DNA from: Aristolochia californica
Taxonomy: Eukaryota > Streptophyta > Magnoliopsida > Piperales > Aristolochiaceae
DNA length: 64,000 bases
Direction of reading: 5' to 3'
NCBI GenBank assembly: GCA_029961685.1
Contig: JARWKL010000013.1
Location: 22,317,922-22,381,921, forward strand
Positions 45,348 to 56,252 of the stretch are shown here, one piece after another (the stretch's first letter is position 1; every line of letters begins with the position of its first letter). Position numbers and translations under genes: made by a program. The notes beneath the pieces were generated by a model that ran no database searches, was not told the origin of the DNA, and saw only the letters and a list, made by a program, of their open reading frames with translations.

Positions 45348-48344
45348 GGTGGCAATGGATGAAGAAATGCAAGCACTATATGAAAATCAGACATGGGCCC
45401 TAGTTCCTCTTCCATCAGGTAAGAAACTTGTCGGTTGCAAGTGGGTTTTTACAGTGAAAACCGTTGCTCGGATTAAGGTCTGCCTCATTGCTAAAGGCTA
45501 TACACGGTGTTATGGAATTGATTATGAGGAAACATTCTCTCCGGTGGCAAAAATGAATTTGGTATGTATCTTATTATCTCTAGCAGCTAATTCTTCCTGG
45601 TAGGTATATCAGCTTGATGTGACAAATGTTTTTCTTAATGGGGATATCAAAGAAGAAATTTATATTCATCAACCACCTGGTTATGTGGTTGAGGGGTAGT
45701 TGGTATGTCGATTAAAGAAATCCCTCTATGGTCTGAAACAGTCTCCTCGAGCATGGTTTGAAAATTTTAGCCAAGCCCTCAAACGGTCTGGATTTCACAA
45801 ATGTTCAATAGATCACTCCAAATTTATTAAAGACACACCTAAAGGCAAGGTAATTTTGGCATTATATGTTGATGATATTATTTTAACTGGAAGTGATCCC
45901 GAGGGCATCTAGGAAATCAAAGAAAAAATATGTGCAAAATTCAAGACAAAAGATCTTGGACTACTTAAATATTTTATGGGTATTGAAGTACTATAATCCA
46001 AACATGGGATTGTACTATCTCAATGGAAGTATGTCATTGATCTACTAGAGGAGGTAGGAATGATGGGGTGTAGACCCGCAGAAACCCCTATGGACTCAAA
46101 TACAATGTTATGTGCAGGTATTGGAGAAGATGTGAATATCGAAAAATATTAAAGGCTTGTGGGAAAACTTATTTATCTTTTTGTAACATGGCATATGCAA
46201 TAAGGGGGGGGGGGGGGGGGTTAGTCAACATGAATCAAGACATGAACTTCAGCTGCATTACTCAGTTCATGTCCTCATGTCGTTAGTGGAGAGCCAGAGT
46301 TCAAGTCATGTACATGACTAACATGACTCACGAGATCATGTTCACAGCATAAACGAGGGAAATCGTTTTTCGCCTAATTTTGAGATTCATGTACATGAAA
46401 CAAGCTCGCCCCTCTCTTCACCGCACACCCTCTTCGTGAGTCTACTCATTTCCATTTCCCGTACCCCTTCTCTCCCCGAGCTCTCTGCTCCCTCTCTTGT
46501 CTCCACCGTCCCTCTTCGGTCTCCTTCTCTCCGGTCTCCCTCTCTACGGCCTCTCCTTCTCGACCTCCGTTGTAGAGTATGGGAGACCGAGAGGCTCTAC
46601 GATAGAGGTTGAGAGGGAGAGGAGAGGGAAGGAGGCCTTCCTCCCTCGACGAAAACTTCTCTTCTCTCTCGACGTCCCTCTCTCCTCTCCCCCAAACCAC
46701 ACCCCCTCTTCCCCCCACCCCGTCGGCCATCCTCCCTCTCCTCTCCCGCTCGACCTCCGTTGTAGAGCATAGGAGGTTGAGCATCTGTTGCTGAGCTTCT
46801 CGGCCTCCCTCTCTTCTCCCTCTTGGCGTACCGTCGGAGCGCCACCTCTGTCAGCGTTGCCCGCCGCCGTCGTCTTTGCCCGCTGGCTCGCCATTGAGGA
46901 AGACGACGATGGTTTAATTTTTCCTAAGGTAGGAAAAATTAAAAATATCGTCATAAAAATCATTAATTTATAAATTTTTATTTATACAAAAATTATTTTA
47001 TTTATAAAATAATTATATTTATTTTATAATTACTATATTAAAATAGTGATTTAATAGTCATAATTAAAATATTTTTAAAATAAATATTTGATAAATTATT
47101 TTGGTTTAATTATCCGATTGCTATAATTAATTAAACCAATGGTTTTAAATTTTGTGACAATATATTATTAATTAATAATACATAAAATATATTATGTACA
47201 AATATATAGTGTGTTAAAGTTATGATTAGATCAATTTTTTCTCTTAAATCATTCATTTTTAGGTTAAATTATATCATATGTTATTAATAAGTTAATAACT
47301 TAACGTATTGCTTTCGTTTTTGTTATTTATAATGTTATATATTTATTATTTGTAATTAATCATGTGCGTATTTCATTGGCTCATGTAATTACCATATGAA
47401 TGCACAAGAAAATACCTAATTCAATTAATAAATATATTAATATATTTAATTATACATTAAATAACTTATTCATGTAGTAATAATGATTGTTTTACCTAAT
47501 TTGGGGTTTAAGGATTATGTTATAATTAAGTGTACTGTAAGAGTTTAGGGATTCTCTTGTTTTAGACGTTTTTCTCATGTTGGGGCACTAACACTGGAAA
47601 CTATTTTCCAGTGTACATGAAGTCATCAACACTAACACCAAGTGCGAAGTTGAAGTTCATGTACATGACTGACATGATCTTCATGTTAGAGATGAACATG
47701 AACTTCAAAATTCCATTTTGTTGACTAACCCACCCCCGTAAGTGTGGTGAATCAATACATGCACAAACCACAACTTAGTCACTGGCAAGCACTAGAAAGG
47801 ATATTGTGATATTTGAATGGAGCTCTAGGAAGAGGGCTTATCTATAAGAATCATGGTCACTTCAACATCAAAGGATTCTCATACGCAAACTGGGCCAAAT
47901 CCCCTGATGACAGAAAATCTACTTCTGGATATTGTATGATGGTTGGAGGAAATTTGGTTACATGGAGAAGCAAGAAGCAAAATGTAGTTACACGGTCGAG
48001 TGTAGAAGCAAAATATAGAGTCATGGCACACACGGTTAGTGAGCTTCTATGGATCATATCTCTTCTCACTGAACTAAGATTCTATAAAGAAGCTCCTTTG
48101 GATCTATATTGCGATAATCAAGCAGCCATACATATCACATCAAATCCAATCTTCTATGAGAGAACAAAGCACATTGAAGTAGAATGAGAAAAATTCCAAA
48201 CCGGCATATTATTTCTCAAGCATATATCTTCACAGAGCCAAGTTGTGGACATTCTCACCAAACCAGTCACTGATAAAATTTTATCCACCATCTACAACAA
48301 GCTGGGCATTTAAAATGTTTTCTCACCCCCATCTTGAGTGGGAG
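45348..48344 (+). pseudogene. Copia G pol (RT-RNase H), split by a DNA element
   Basis: RT from 45348: [31 protein letters not shown], the GYVVEG block, [24 protein letters not shown] (~45868), then KYFMGIEVL to ~46200. It resumes after the insertion at ~47742: QYMHKPQLSHWQALE, GGNLVTWRSKKQNVV, HITSNPIFYERTKHIEVE, DILTKPVTDK, PPT-like TTGAGTGGGAG. It is family-1 type. Stops at ~45601, 45699, 45910, 45993, 46150 and others. The 5' part (gag, PR, IN) is absent. Confidence 0.9.
46204..47738. mobile_element. Putative DNA transposon (PIF/Harbinger-like, non-autonomous)
   Basis: 1,535 bp flanked by TAA (46201-46203 and 47739-47741) within copia G. The termini are inverted: a G-run then TTAGTCAACA at the left, and TGTTGACTAACCCACCCCCG at the right. 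Subterminal CATGAACTTCA and CATGTACATGA motifs recur at both ends in opposite orientation. The left terminus has 17 consecutive G. The interior is CT-rich at 46400-46900 (with CTCGACCTCCGTTGTAGAG twice, ~190 bp apart) and AT-rich after that. No transposase. A TAA target site and GGG-ending termini fit PIF/Harbinger, but class assignment is tentative. Confidence 0.75.
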
Positions 48345-48798
48345 TTTTACAATGTTGGACCCACCATGGTTGCACAAGCTGGTGGGATCCACCATGAGGC
48401 GTGGGAAGCCAAGAGGAGTCATCACACAAGCTAGCATGAGGTGGAAGATAAGAAGTACGAGCTAGAATGAGTTGGAAGATTTGAAGATCAAGTGGGACCC
48501 ACAAAGGTACCACGAGCTGGTAACTTCAGCCAAGGGTCACATCCTTATAAAAAAGTTAGAGTTTGAGTTATGTTAGACGTCTAATTATGTTGAGTTATTT
48601 TATCATGATAGGCTTATCTTTAAGAGTTAGAGTTGGAATGTAATTAGGAGAATGAAGTTTAATTGTATAAGGAATCTACCACTTTCCTCTACTATAAATA
48701 GAGGAGCTTGTACTCGGAATTAAATCATCAAAGTGAAGTAGTTCTCCACTTCTCTCTCATGTAAAAATCTCTTTTTACTTAAAGGTTTTCTTCCCTTT
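48345..48798 (+). repeat. 3' LTR of copia G, first part
   Basis: Starts TTTTACAATGTTGGACCC after the PPT, family 1. It has CTATAAATAGAGG at ~48692. Interrupted at 48798 by element H; the rest is at 51466-51569. Confidence 0.87.
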
Positions 48799-49030
48799 TG
48801 TTGATTTTTAGGACTCCATGAATTTAGGTCATGGAGAAAAAGACATGGAGAGAAAACATGAGGAAGGAGGTTGTGGACTTGATCCAAAACCTCCCCCATA
48901 AGGTATATTTATAGATATCAAAACTACCAATATTACAAGTATACCCTTCACCCTAATAAGAGTGAAGAAAAGATAGGAAATGTAAATTAATTACATCAGT
49001 ACCACCCTAATTACATCATATATTACAACA
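48799..49030 (-). repeat. 3' LTR of H
   Basis: Plus strand TGTTGATTTTTAGGACTCC to ATATTACAACA. A TATA-like stretch (minus strand CTATAAATATACC) lies at ~48903-48915. Confidence 0.9.
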
Positions 49031-51250
49031 CTCCCCTCAAGTTGGGAGGTAATGGCTGTGATCCCAGGCTGAATTAAATAACATAAATATAATAATAATC
49101 TCCTCCATCACGGTGTCCCTAAGGATAAGTAAGAAACTGGACACAAACTCTCAAAAGGTAAAAATGGGTGATAAAATATAAGTAGAAACCAAACTCGAAG
49201 GATTTCGAATGAATATAGTGAAAATAATCACTAAAGTGGGTAATGTCTGTCATTCACAAGACGACGATAAAAGACTCATGAGTACTAATAAAAAATATCA
49301 ATGGACTTAAAACACCCATATGAATAAAGACAGAAACTAAAGCAAAGCCTTAAAAAGGGTTGGCCAATAAGGGTAAGTGAAAATCAAATAAAGGATGAAA
49401 GGAGAAAGACTACCAAAGGGTAATGGGTAATGGATAAAGAGAAAGATATGATGCAAAGGCCACCATGTGATTTATTTTTCTAAGAAATTCAAATTTTGCA
49501 TCAAACGAACCAATGCCAACAACAGTCAGGAAATAATGAACCCAAGGCAAGCAGCCAAGGAGTTCTTCTTTAGAAATAATGTCTCAATCAAAGAGACACA
49601 ATAGTAGCAGTGGAAATAGGCCAATGCCCAGATAACATGCACCATATGTGCAGTTGTATAGTAGCAGATAACTGGTAAATAATAGAGGTCCTTAAGAATA
49701 ATAAGGACACATGAAATAGTCTGCAACGAGTTCATCAGTAAATAAGAAAGTTGCACCAAATCCGAGTAAAAATCCAAGATAATAATTCAGTGGGAGATAG
49801 AGAATCGAGTTGAGTCGAGTCAAATAATAGACCAATATAGTCGAGTTGTGGGAGGAATCGGGATAGAACTCGGGACCCAGACACGTATACCGAGGCAAAA
49901 ATAAGTGGCCCAAGGCAAGTTGACTGGGACCCGAGTTGGTCCGAGTTGACTCGGTCTGGCTAGTGCAGAAACAGTACCCTCGGGTCGGCCAGTTGGCTGG
50001 TTTGCTGTCTAGCTGGCTCGACTCGGCGAGTTCGGGTCTCGGCAAAACAGAGCGGCCAGAGTGATTATTTCTTGTTTCCTACCTTAGGAAACATGAAATA
50101 TATGAGTAGTGTCTTCATCCCGACTTCCAAACAGAGCGGGAGGAAACAAAGGGTTCTTCGGGAGGAAATTTTTCGAATAACAGCAATCCAGAAAATTAAT
50201 CGGCGTGAGAGGAGTTTCCGGAAAGTCTTTCCGAAGATAGTCAGCAGCAGAAGGAAAACTTTTTGATCGCAACAGTGCGTCCTTCTCGGTGCCGAAGAGA
50301 TCGGGAGATTTCAGGCGACAATCACGGCAGGAGATCTTGGAGAAGCAGCGGAAGAAAGATCAATCAGCAGAGGAGTTTCTGAAAATACCCATGGAGTTCT
50401 GGTTTAATGCAGCAGCAACAGAGATAACAATGAAAACAGAAACTTTCTGGTTGAACCAGAGAACCGACGACTCGGGAGAATATGAATCACCGAGAGATTT
50501 CCGGCTGTGTTTCCTCGACAGATTGGAACCTTGGCATAAACCGAACCTTAGCATAAGGGCAAGGCAGCACCTAAGTTGGCTGAAAATCATCGTCTTCCTC
50601 CACGATGACGAACAGAGTTGGACAACGTCTCAGCTTGTTCAAAATATTTTTTTTCGGATTCTGGAGAAGACGACGATACAGTTTGAGCAGAGAACTATCT
50701 CTGACGAGCAAAGATGGTAGAGGATTACATTGCACTGTCTGTTACCAACGGAACCAATAACAGAAAGATTGTCCCGGCAACGGAACCAGTAAGATTAAGA
50801 TTAACTCGCCACCAACAGCAGTAACTCGCCGGATTAAGATTTTGGTTTGAGTGAGGAAATGCAATAAGTTGGACAATAGAATCAGCAGCAACATGTTATA
50901 GCAGAAAAACTTCTAACCAGTAACATTATTCTCCGATGAAGATAAGTATCATAACTTTCCAGAAATAATACTATAGGTGGTGTTGATACAGGGCTGGATC
51001 AAACCAACGGGTTGGGACAAAGATGTATGTAAAAAAACCATGATCATCCACAAATTGATCATCCACCGAGCAGAATCTGATTCTGCTTTACAAACTCATT
51101 CATCGAGCAGCAAAAATATGAAAAACTCAGCAACTGAAAGGGGCTTCCAGTAATGACGAAGAAAAAAGCAGCAATATGAGCAAATAAAAAAATGATGGGG
51201 TTTTTTGTTCAATCCTGAAAACTATAGATGTGAGTCCTGAAAATTAATGC

Positions 51251-51460
51251 AGGACTTCATGAATTTAGGTCATGGAGAGAAAACACGAGGAAGAAGGAGG
51301 TTGTGGACTTTATCCAAACCCTCCCCCATAAGGTATATTTATAGATATCAAAACTTTTAATATTACAAGTATACCCTTCACCCATATTAGAGTGAAGAAG
51401 AGACAGGAAACATAAACTAATTACATCAGTGTCACCCTAATTACATCATATATTCTAACA
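51251..51460 (-). repeat. 5' LTR of H, inner edge deleted
   Basis: Aligns from AGGACTTCATGAATTTAGG to ATATTCTAACA with 48810-49030; the first ~11 bases and the adjacent PBS are missing. Confidence 0.87.
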
Positions 51461-51465
51461 CCTTT

Positions 51466-51569
51466 TTCGTCTTCTCTTTTCTCTACCCGAGAGCTTTCTT
51501 TTTTATTTTTTCTCTTTCTCCCTCTCTCACCTTGCTTGAGATATTAGTAAAGGGATCTTAAATTCAACA
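51466..51569 (+). repeat. 3' LTR of copia G, second part
   Basis: The family-1 LTR tail continues after H: TCTACCCGAGAGC, a pyrimidine-rich run, and the end TTAAATTCAACA at 51569. Confidence 0.87.
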
Positions 51570-51681
51570 CTCACCTTAAGGTGAACCTGTATAATTTTGT
51601 GGTTTTTTCGTATTGGTTTTTCTTCTTCTACTATTATTATTGCTCTCATTAGTTTTGAATTAGGACATCTAATTCCTAACA
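51570..51681 (+). repeat. Fragment of the 38010-type LTR
   Basis: Resembles 38385-38498 (CTCACCTTRAGG, ATTATTATTGCTCTCATTAG, end CTAATTCCTAACA). Copia G appears to have inserted into an LTR of this family. Confidence 0.78.
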
Positions 51682-51730
51682 ACGACCATGAATAGAGGGG
51701 TCTGTATTATTTGAACCTACCTCTAGTCAT

Positions 51731-52122
51731 TGTCTTGAATTTAGGACCCCAAGATTGAAACCTCGAACAAGATGAGAGAGGAAGAAAAAAAAGAGCACAG
51801 AGAGAGAGAGAGAGAGCTCGGGTAGAGAGGAGAGAAGAGAAAAGAAGTTTAGGGTAGAGAGAGATTCTTCACGAGTTGAAAAGTGGGGAGCTTGATTGAA
51901 CCCTTTAACCAAGACCCCTATTTATACTATTTTCATTTCATATTTAGAGATAAGATAGGATCCCTAATATCCCTAACTACATCAATCACGATTATTCAAA
52001 TCTACATAAATCAAGGGAAAATAAATTGATTACATTAATCAAAGAAGATTGCCAAATCTTCCAACTCGTGTGATGACTCATCGTGCCACCTCACATGATC
52101 ATGGTGGGTCCCACCTTGTAAT
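51731..52122 (-). repeat. 3' LTR of D
   Basis: The minus strand runs from an imperfect start near 52122 (family start GGTGGGACCCACCATGATC recognisable) to GGGGTCCTAAATTCAAGACA at 51731. A GA microsatellite lies at ~51797-51818. The inner boundary is approximate. Confidence 0.78.
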
Positions 52123-52135
52123 GCTACCCCTCAAG

Positions 52136-52778
52136 CTAGAGGTGAGAAAACATCGTAAATACCCAAGTTGCTACAAATTGTGGATAAGATCTTATGAGTG
52201 CTGGTTTGGTGAAAATATTTGCAATGAGATATGTTTGGAATTTCTCTTTTATGAAATGACACTCTACTTCAATGTACTTTGTTCTCTCATGGAAGACCAA
52301 ATTTGAGGTGATATGTATTGCCACCTAATTGTCGCAATGTAGATCCATAAAGTCTTCTTTATAGAATCTCAGTTCAGTGAGAAGAGATCTGATCCATAGA
52401 ACCTCACTAATTGTGTGTGTCATGGCCCTGTATTTTGCTTATGCCATTGACCTTGCAACTACATTTTGTTTCTTGTTTCTCCCTGTAACCAAGTTCCCTC
52501 CAACCATTGTACAATATCCTTAAGTAGATTTTTTGTCATTTAGGGACCTAGCCCAGTCTACATCTGAGAACCCTTCTATGTTGAAGTGACCATGGTTCTT
52601 ATAGAGAAGCCCTCTTCTTGGAGATCCTTTCAAATATCACAATATTCTTTCTAGTGTTTGCGAGTGAGTAAGTTGTGGTTTGTGTATGTATTGACTCACC
52701 ACACTTACTGCATATGATATATTTGGCCATGTTAGACAGAGATAAATGAGTTTCCCCATAAGTCTTTGATATTTTTCG
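52136..52778 (-). pseudogene. Element D RNase H (3' end of pol)
   Basis: [29 protein letters not shown], a degraded ADILTKP (reads ANIFTKP), and further right the K-Y-Q-R-L-M-G-K-L block (~52775-52745) are visible on the minus strand with several stops and shifts. It is joined across the 52784-54112 insertion to the RT part. Confidence 0.85.
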
Positions 52779-52783
52779 ATATC

Positions 52784-54112
52784 TGATAGATGTCATATTC
52801 TGACATGAGAACTAGGTTAATTATAATAGAATAACCTTTATAATTGTGTTATAGGTGGTTATTTATCGGTTTTCAAATGAAACGTGCATTTATTGAATTT
52901 GGCATTAATCACGGTCTATATTGCATATTTTTCTCTCCTGAATTATATTTCATTGCTTTTAGGGTTTATGTCTTCCTGAAATGCTTTTTATGGATTCAAT
53001 TATGGAATTTCAGGAGAATTTTGGTAGAGAAGGAGATATTTACCAAAATGCCCTTAGTGAAATGGAGGTGATTTTTTAGGGCAAATTGTATTAAAACAAA
53101 GGGGAGAGCGTCGACCGAAACAGAGCACCGTAGACCGAAACAGGGGAAGACCCGAGAGGATTTTGCCACCGTCGTTCGTCGCGCCACCATCGTCCACCGC
53201 CATCCGGCAACCGAGAACAGACCCGAGGAGAGCTCGAGAGAGTCTCCGTCATGGCGAGTTCGACAGTGCCAGTTTCTGTTCGCCAAGCCGAGAGGTGACC
53301 CGAGAGGGCTCCTCCGGTGCCAATTCCGCATTCCAACCATCCTTCGGCGTCGATTACCTATTTTCGACCATTCTCGGAGCTATTCCGACTCCGACCGAGA
53401 CTCGAGAGAGCCGTTTAGAGGACTTCAGCTCCGTTTCGTTCTTCGCCGGTCGTCACCTCCGTCCGTCGGCTTCTATCCTTCTTCGTCGGCGTCGTCTCTA
53501 CCTCCAGCCACTCACTCTTGCTACCCGAAGCCATCAATTTCGGGAAATTGTAGCACCCATGAGAACGAGTCTGCTGCCCGAGCAAGAGGAAAGAGAAGGG
53601 AGTAATTCATCATTTTGGAATTTAATTTTTCTATAGTTTGAACTTAGGTTTTGAATGTTTATTAAATGTGATTTGATAATTAATATTTATTGAATATTTT
53701 TTTCCAGATATTTGATTAAATTAGCTAGTTAGGGTAGGATTATAATTTAGGTTGGATTTTGGTATTTTAATCCGATTTCTGTCTTTCACTCTATGCGTCC
53801 GAGAGGGGCTAGACGCAAGGATTGAGAAATCGGATCCGTGGTTACGTGGCCCTCGAGAGAGGCACGAATCACCGTAAATCCAGAGTTGACGTTTCCTGTT
53901 GTGCAAGTAATTAACCAGATGATTGCTTGATAATTTAGGATATAATTAGTGTTTGGTTAAGATTAATTCATCATATTTGGTTAGGCTAGTTGACTGAAGA
54001 ATACACAAAATTTAGTCCTCCCTGTAGATATGACCCTCGCTTCCCGCTAAATTACATGAACGATTCGTACGCTTGCGAGGTATAAAAGCCGATGTAATTA
54101 AATTTTACATCA
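52784..54112. mobile_element. Putative 1.33-kb solo LTR inserted in D
   Basis: TGATAGATGTC...TTTTACATCA, with a perfect 5-bp duplication ATATC on both sides (52779-52783 and 54113-54117). D coding sequence is continuous across it. Interior: no gag-pol; a CG-rich block 53090-53580 with open frames on both strands, a (T)ATATTT-rich part, and near the end GATATGACCC...CGTACGCTTGCGAGG, similar in style to ends of long Ty3/gypsy LTRs. The family is not assigned. Another possibility is a TRIM/LARD without visible inner repeats. Confidence 0.78.
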
Positions 54113-54926
54113 ATATCCACATCTTCTCTAGTACTTGCAGATAATTTTGTATTGGAATCCATAGGGGTTTCTGCTAGTCTACACCTCATCAATCCTGTGT
54201 CCTCTAGTAGATCAAGGACATACTTCATTTGAGATAGTATAATCCCATGTTTGGACTGTAGTACTTCAATACCCAAAAAGTATTTAAGTAATCCAAGATC
54301 TTTTGTCTTGAATTCTTCACATATCTTTTCCTTGGTTTCCTAAATGCTCTCGGGATCACTACCGGTTAAGACAATATCATCAACATATACGACCAAAATT
54401 ACTTTGCCTTTTGGTGTGTCTTTAAGAAATACGGATTGATCTATGAATCATCTGTGAAATCCGGCCTGTATGAGTGCTTGGCTAAATTTATCAAACCATG
54501 CACGAGGAGACTGTTTCAGACCATAAAGGGATTTCTTCAATTGACATACTGACTCCCCCTCAACCACAAATATGGTGGTTGTTGCATATAAATTTCTTCC
54601 TTTATATCCCCATTGAGAAAAACATTTTTCATATCAAACTAATAGATCGGCTAGGAATAATTAGCAGGAAGAGATAATAAAATATGTACCGAGTTCATTT
54701 TGACCACTGGAGAGATCATAATCGATCCTATAACACTGTGTATAGCCTTTAGCAACGAGGTGGACCTTATGGTGAGCAACTGACCTATCCGAATTTTGTT
54801 TAATAGTAAAAACCCACTTACAGTTGATAGGTTTTTTATCTTATGGAAGAGGAACTGGAGCCCATGTCTGATTCTCATAGAGTGCCTGCATTTCTTCGTC
54901 TATTTCCTCCTTCCACCCTGGATGTT
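54113..54926 (-). pseudogene. Element D reverse transcriptase
   Basis: Minus strand: GIEVLQSKHGIILSQ, the catalytic VYVDDIVLTGSD-like segment (~54403-54360), a [12 protein letters not shown] block (~54525-54500), VVKMNSVHILLSLPANYS (~54706-54653), and the A-L-Y-E-N-Q-T-W region (~54890-54865). Stops and shifts are spread throughout. Confidence 0.87.
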
Positions 54927-56252
54927 TCAAAGCCTCCTGATAGGATTGTGGGACTGAGATATAGATGTAATAAATTGATAACATAAAAAGGATAAAGGAT
55001 GGTGAGACATAAAATTGGATATGGGGTGAGAAGTAGAGGGCCTAGTGCAAGTTCTGGGTTCTTTTCTAAATGCAATGGGTCGAGTATCATATTGTGGTCC
55101 AAAAGGAATAGGAGAAGATGGACTTACCTTGATGGGATCTATAAACACCGCATGTGTGGTGTCAGCCAGTGCTTCAAGGGGTTGAACAGTTTCTGTAGCA
55201 CGAGGCACACCCAGTGGAGGAGAGGTTGGTACAGAAGAAAGATCTAGAGGAGCATTGTCAGAGTAGTATGAAGAGTCTTCAAAAAGAGTTACATCCTTGG
55301 ACACAAGTAACCTTTGGAGAGTGGGATTGTAGCAAATATAACCTTTCTGCGTGTGAGAGTATCCTAAGCAGATACACTTGACAGATTTTGGATCAAGTTT
55401 ACTATGTTGTGGGGAGGTAATATGAACAAAGCATGTACAACCGAAGACTTTCAAGGGAAGCAAAAAGGGCACCATGTGGAAACAATAAGGAATATAGGGG
55501 TTTATGACCAAAAATGTAAGAGGGTGGCCTATTTGTAAGAAAACATGCAGTAAGGATGGCATGTGATCAATAAAAGTATGGGACTTTCATGGTATACAAT
55601 AAGTTCTGAGCAACCTCAAGAAGGTGACGGTTCGTCCGTTCGGCTACACCATTCTGTTGGAGGGTGTAGGCACAAAATGTTTGATGGATAATGCCATTCT
55701 CTTGAAAAAAATAGCCAAGATCTTTGGAAGTATATTCTTTGGTATTATCAGACCGAAGTACTTTGATTTTACTGACCAAATTGAGTGATAACCATAGCAT
55801 GAAAGGATTTAAATATGGATGGTATTTTAGATTGCTCTTTAAAAAAAATAGCCATGTGGTACGAGTAAAATCATCAATAAAGGTAATAAAGTACTTGACT
55901 GGGGAAATATTTGAGACGCTCAAGGGTCCCCATACATCTATGTGGATCAATGAAAAAGGAGCAACACTTTTAAGTTTTGGATGAGGTGAGTATGTGGTCC
56001 TCTGGTGTTTTCTTAGTTGACATACTTCACAATTTAAATTTGACCTATCCTTAAAGGTAGGGAAAAGAAGATGAAGAGATTGTACGGATGGATGTCCCAA
56101 CTGATTGTGCCATAGACTTGCTTCAGTTGCCTTGGTAGAGACGACATTTATTTGAGGAACATCCAGGTAGTAGAGACCCCCTTTGCCTTGGCCTCCACTA
56201 ATCATCTGCTTTGTTATAAGATCCTGAAACACACAAGAAGTGGGTGAGAAAG
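54927..56252 (-). pseudogene. Element D integrase
   Basis: Frame 56232-55567 (221 codons, clean) encodes LWHNQLGHPSVQSL and NCEVCQLRKHQ (zinc region), LIHIDVWGPLSVSN, FIDDFTRTTW, VLRSDNTKEYTSKD and QQNGVAERTNRHLLEVA, so the D-D-E residues are visible. Frame 55562-54927 continues with LPLKVFGCTCFVH and CICLGYSHTQKGYICYNP. The N-terminal linker to the protease lies beyond element Z at ~61924-62056. Confidence 0.9.

Larger units (their letters stand above)
48799..51460 (-). mobile_element. Non-autonomous LTR element H, complete (2.66 kb)
   Basis: Perfect 5-bp duplication CCTTT (48794-48798 and 51461-51465). LTRs are 48799-49030 (232 bp) and 51251-51460. A PPT complement (CTCCCCTCAAGTTGGG) follows the left LTR, so H is on the minus strand. 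The interior (~2.2 kb) has no gag-pol; its longest frames show no family. It is related to the body of Y. The inner edge of the 5' (right) LTR and the PBS are deleted: leader sequence (GAGTCCTGAAAATTAATGC) runs straight into the LTR ~11 bases in, so this copy could no longer be reverse transcribed normally. Confidence 0.9.

Noticed and set aside
46446..46963. Overlapping open frames on both strands in CT/GA-rich DNA
   Set aside because: They come from biased composition inside the DNA-transposon-like element; Arg/Glu- or Ser/Pro-rich peptides without family features.
53091..53636. Open frames on both strands of a CG-rich block
   Set aside because: They lie inside a putative solo LTR with clean ends and a target duplication; no protein family recognised.
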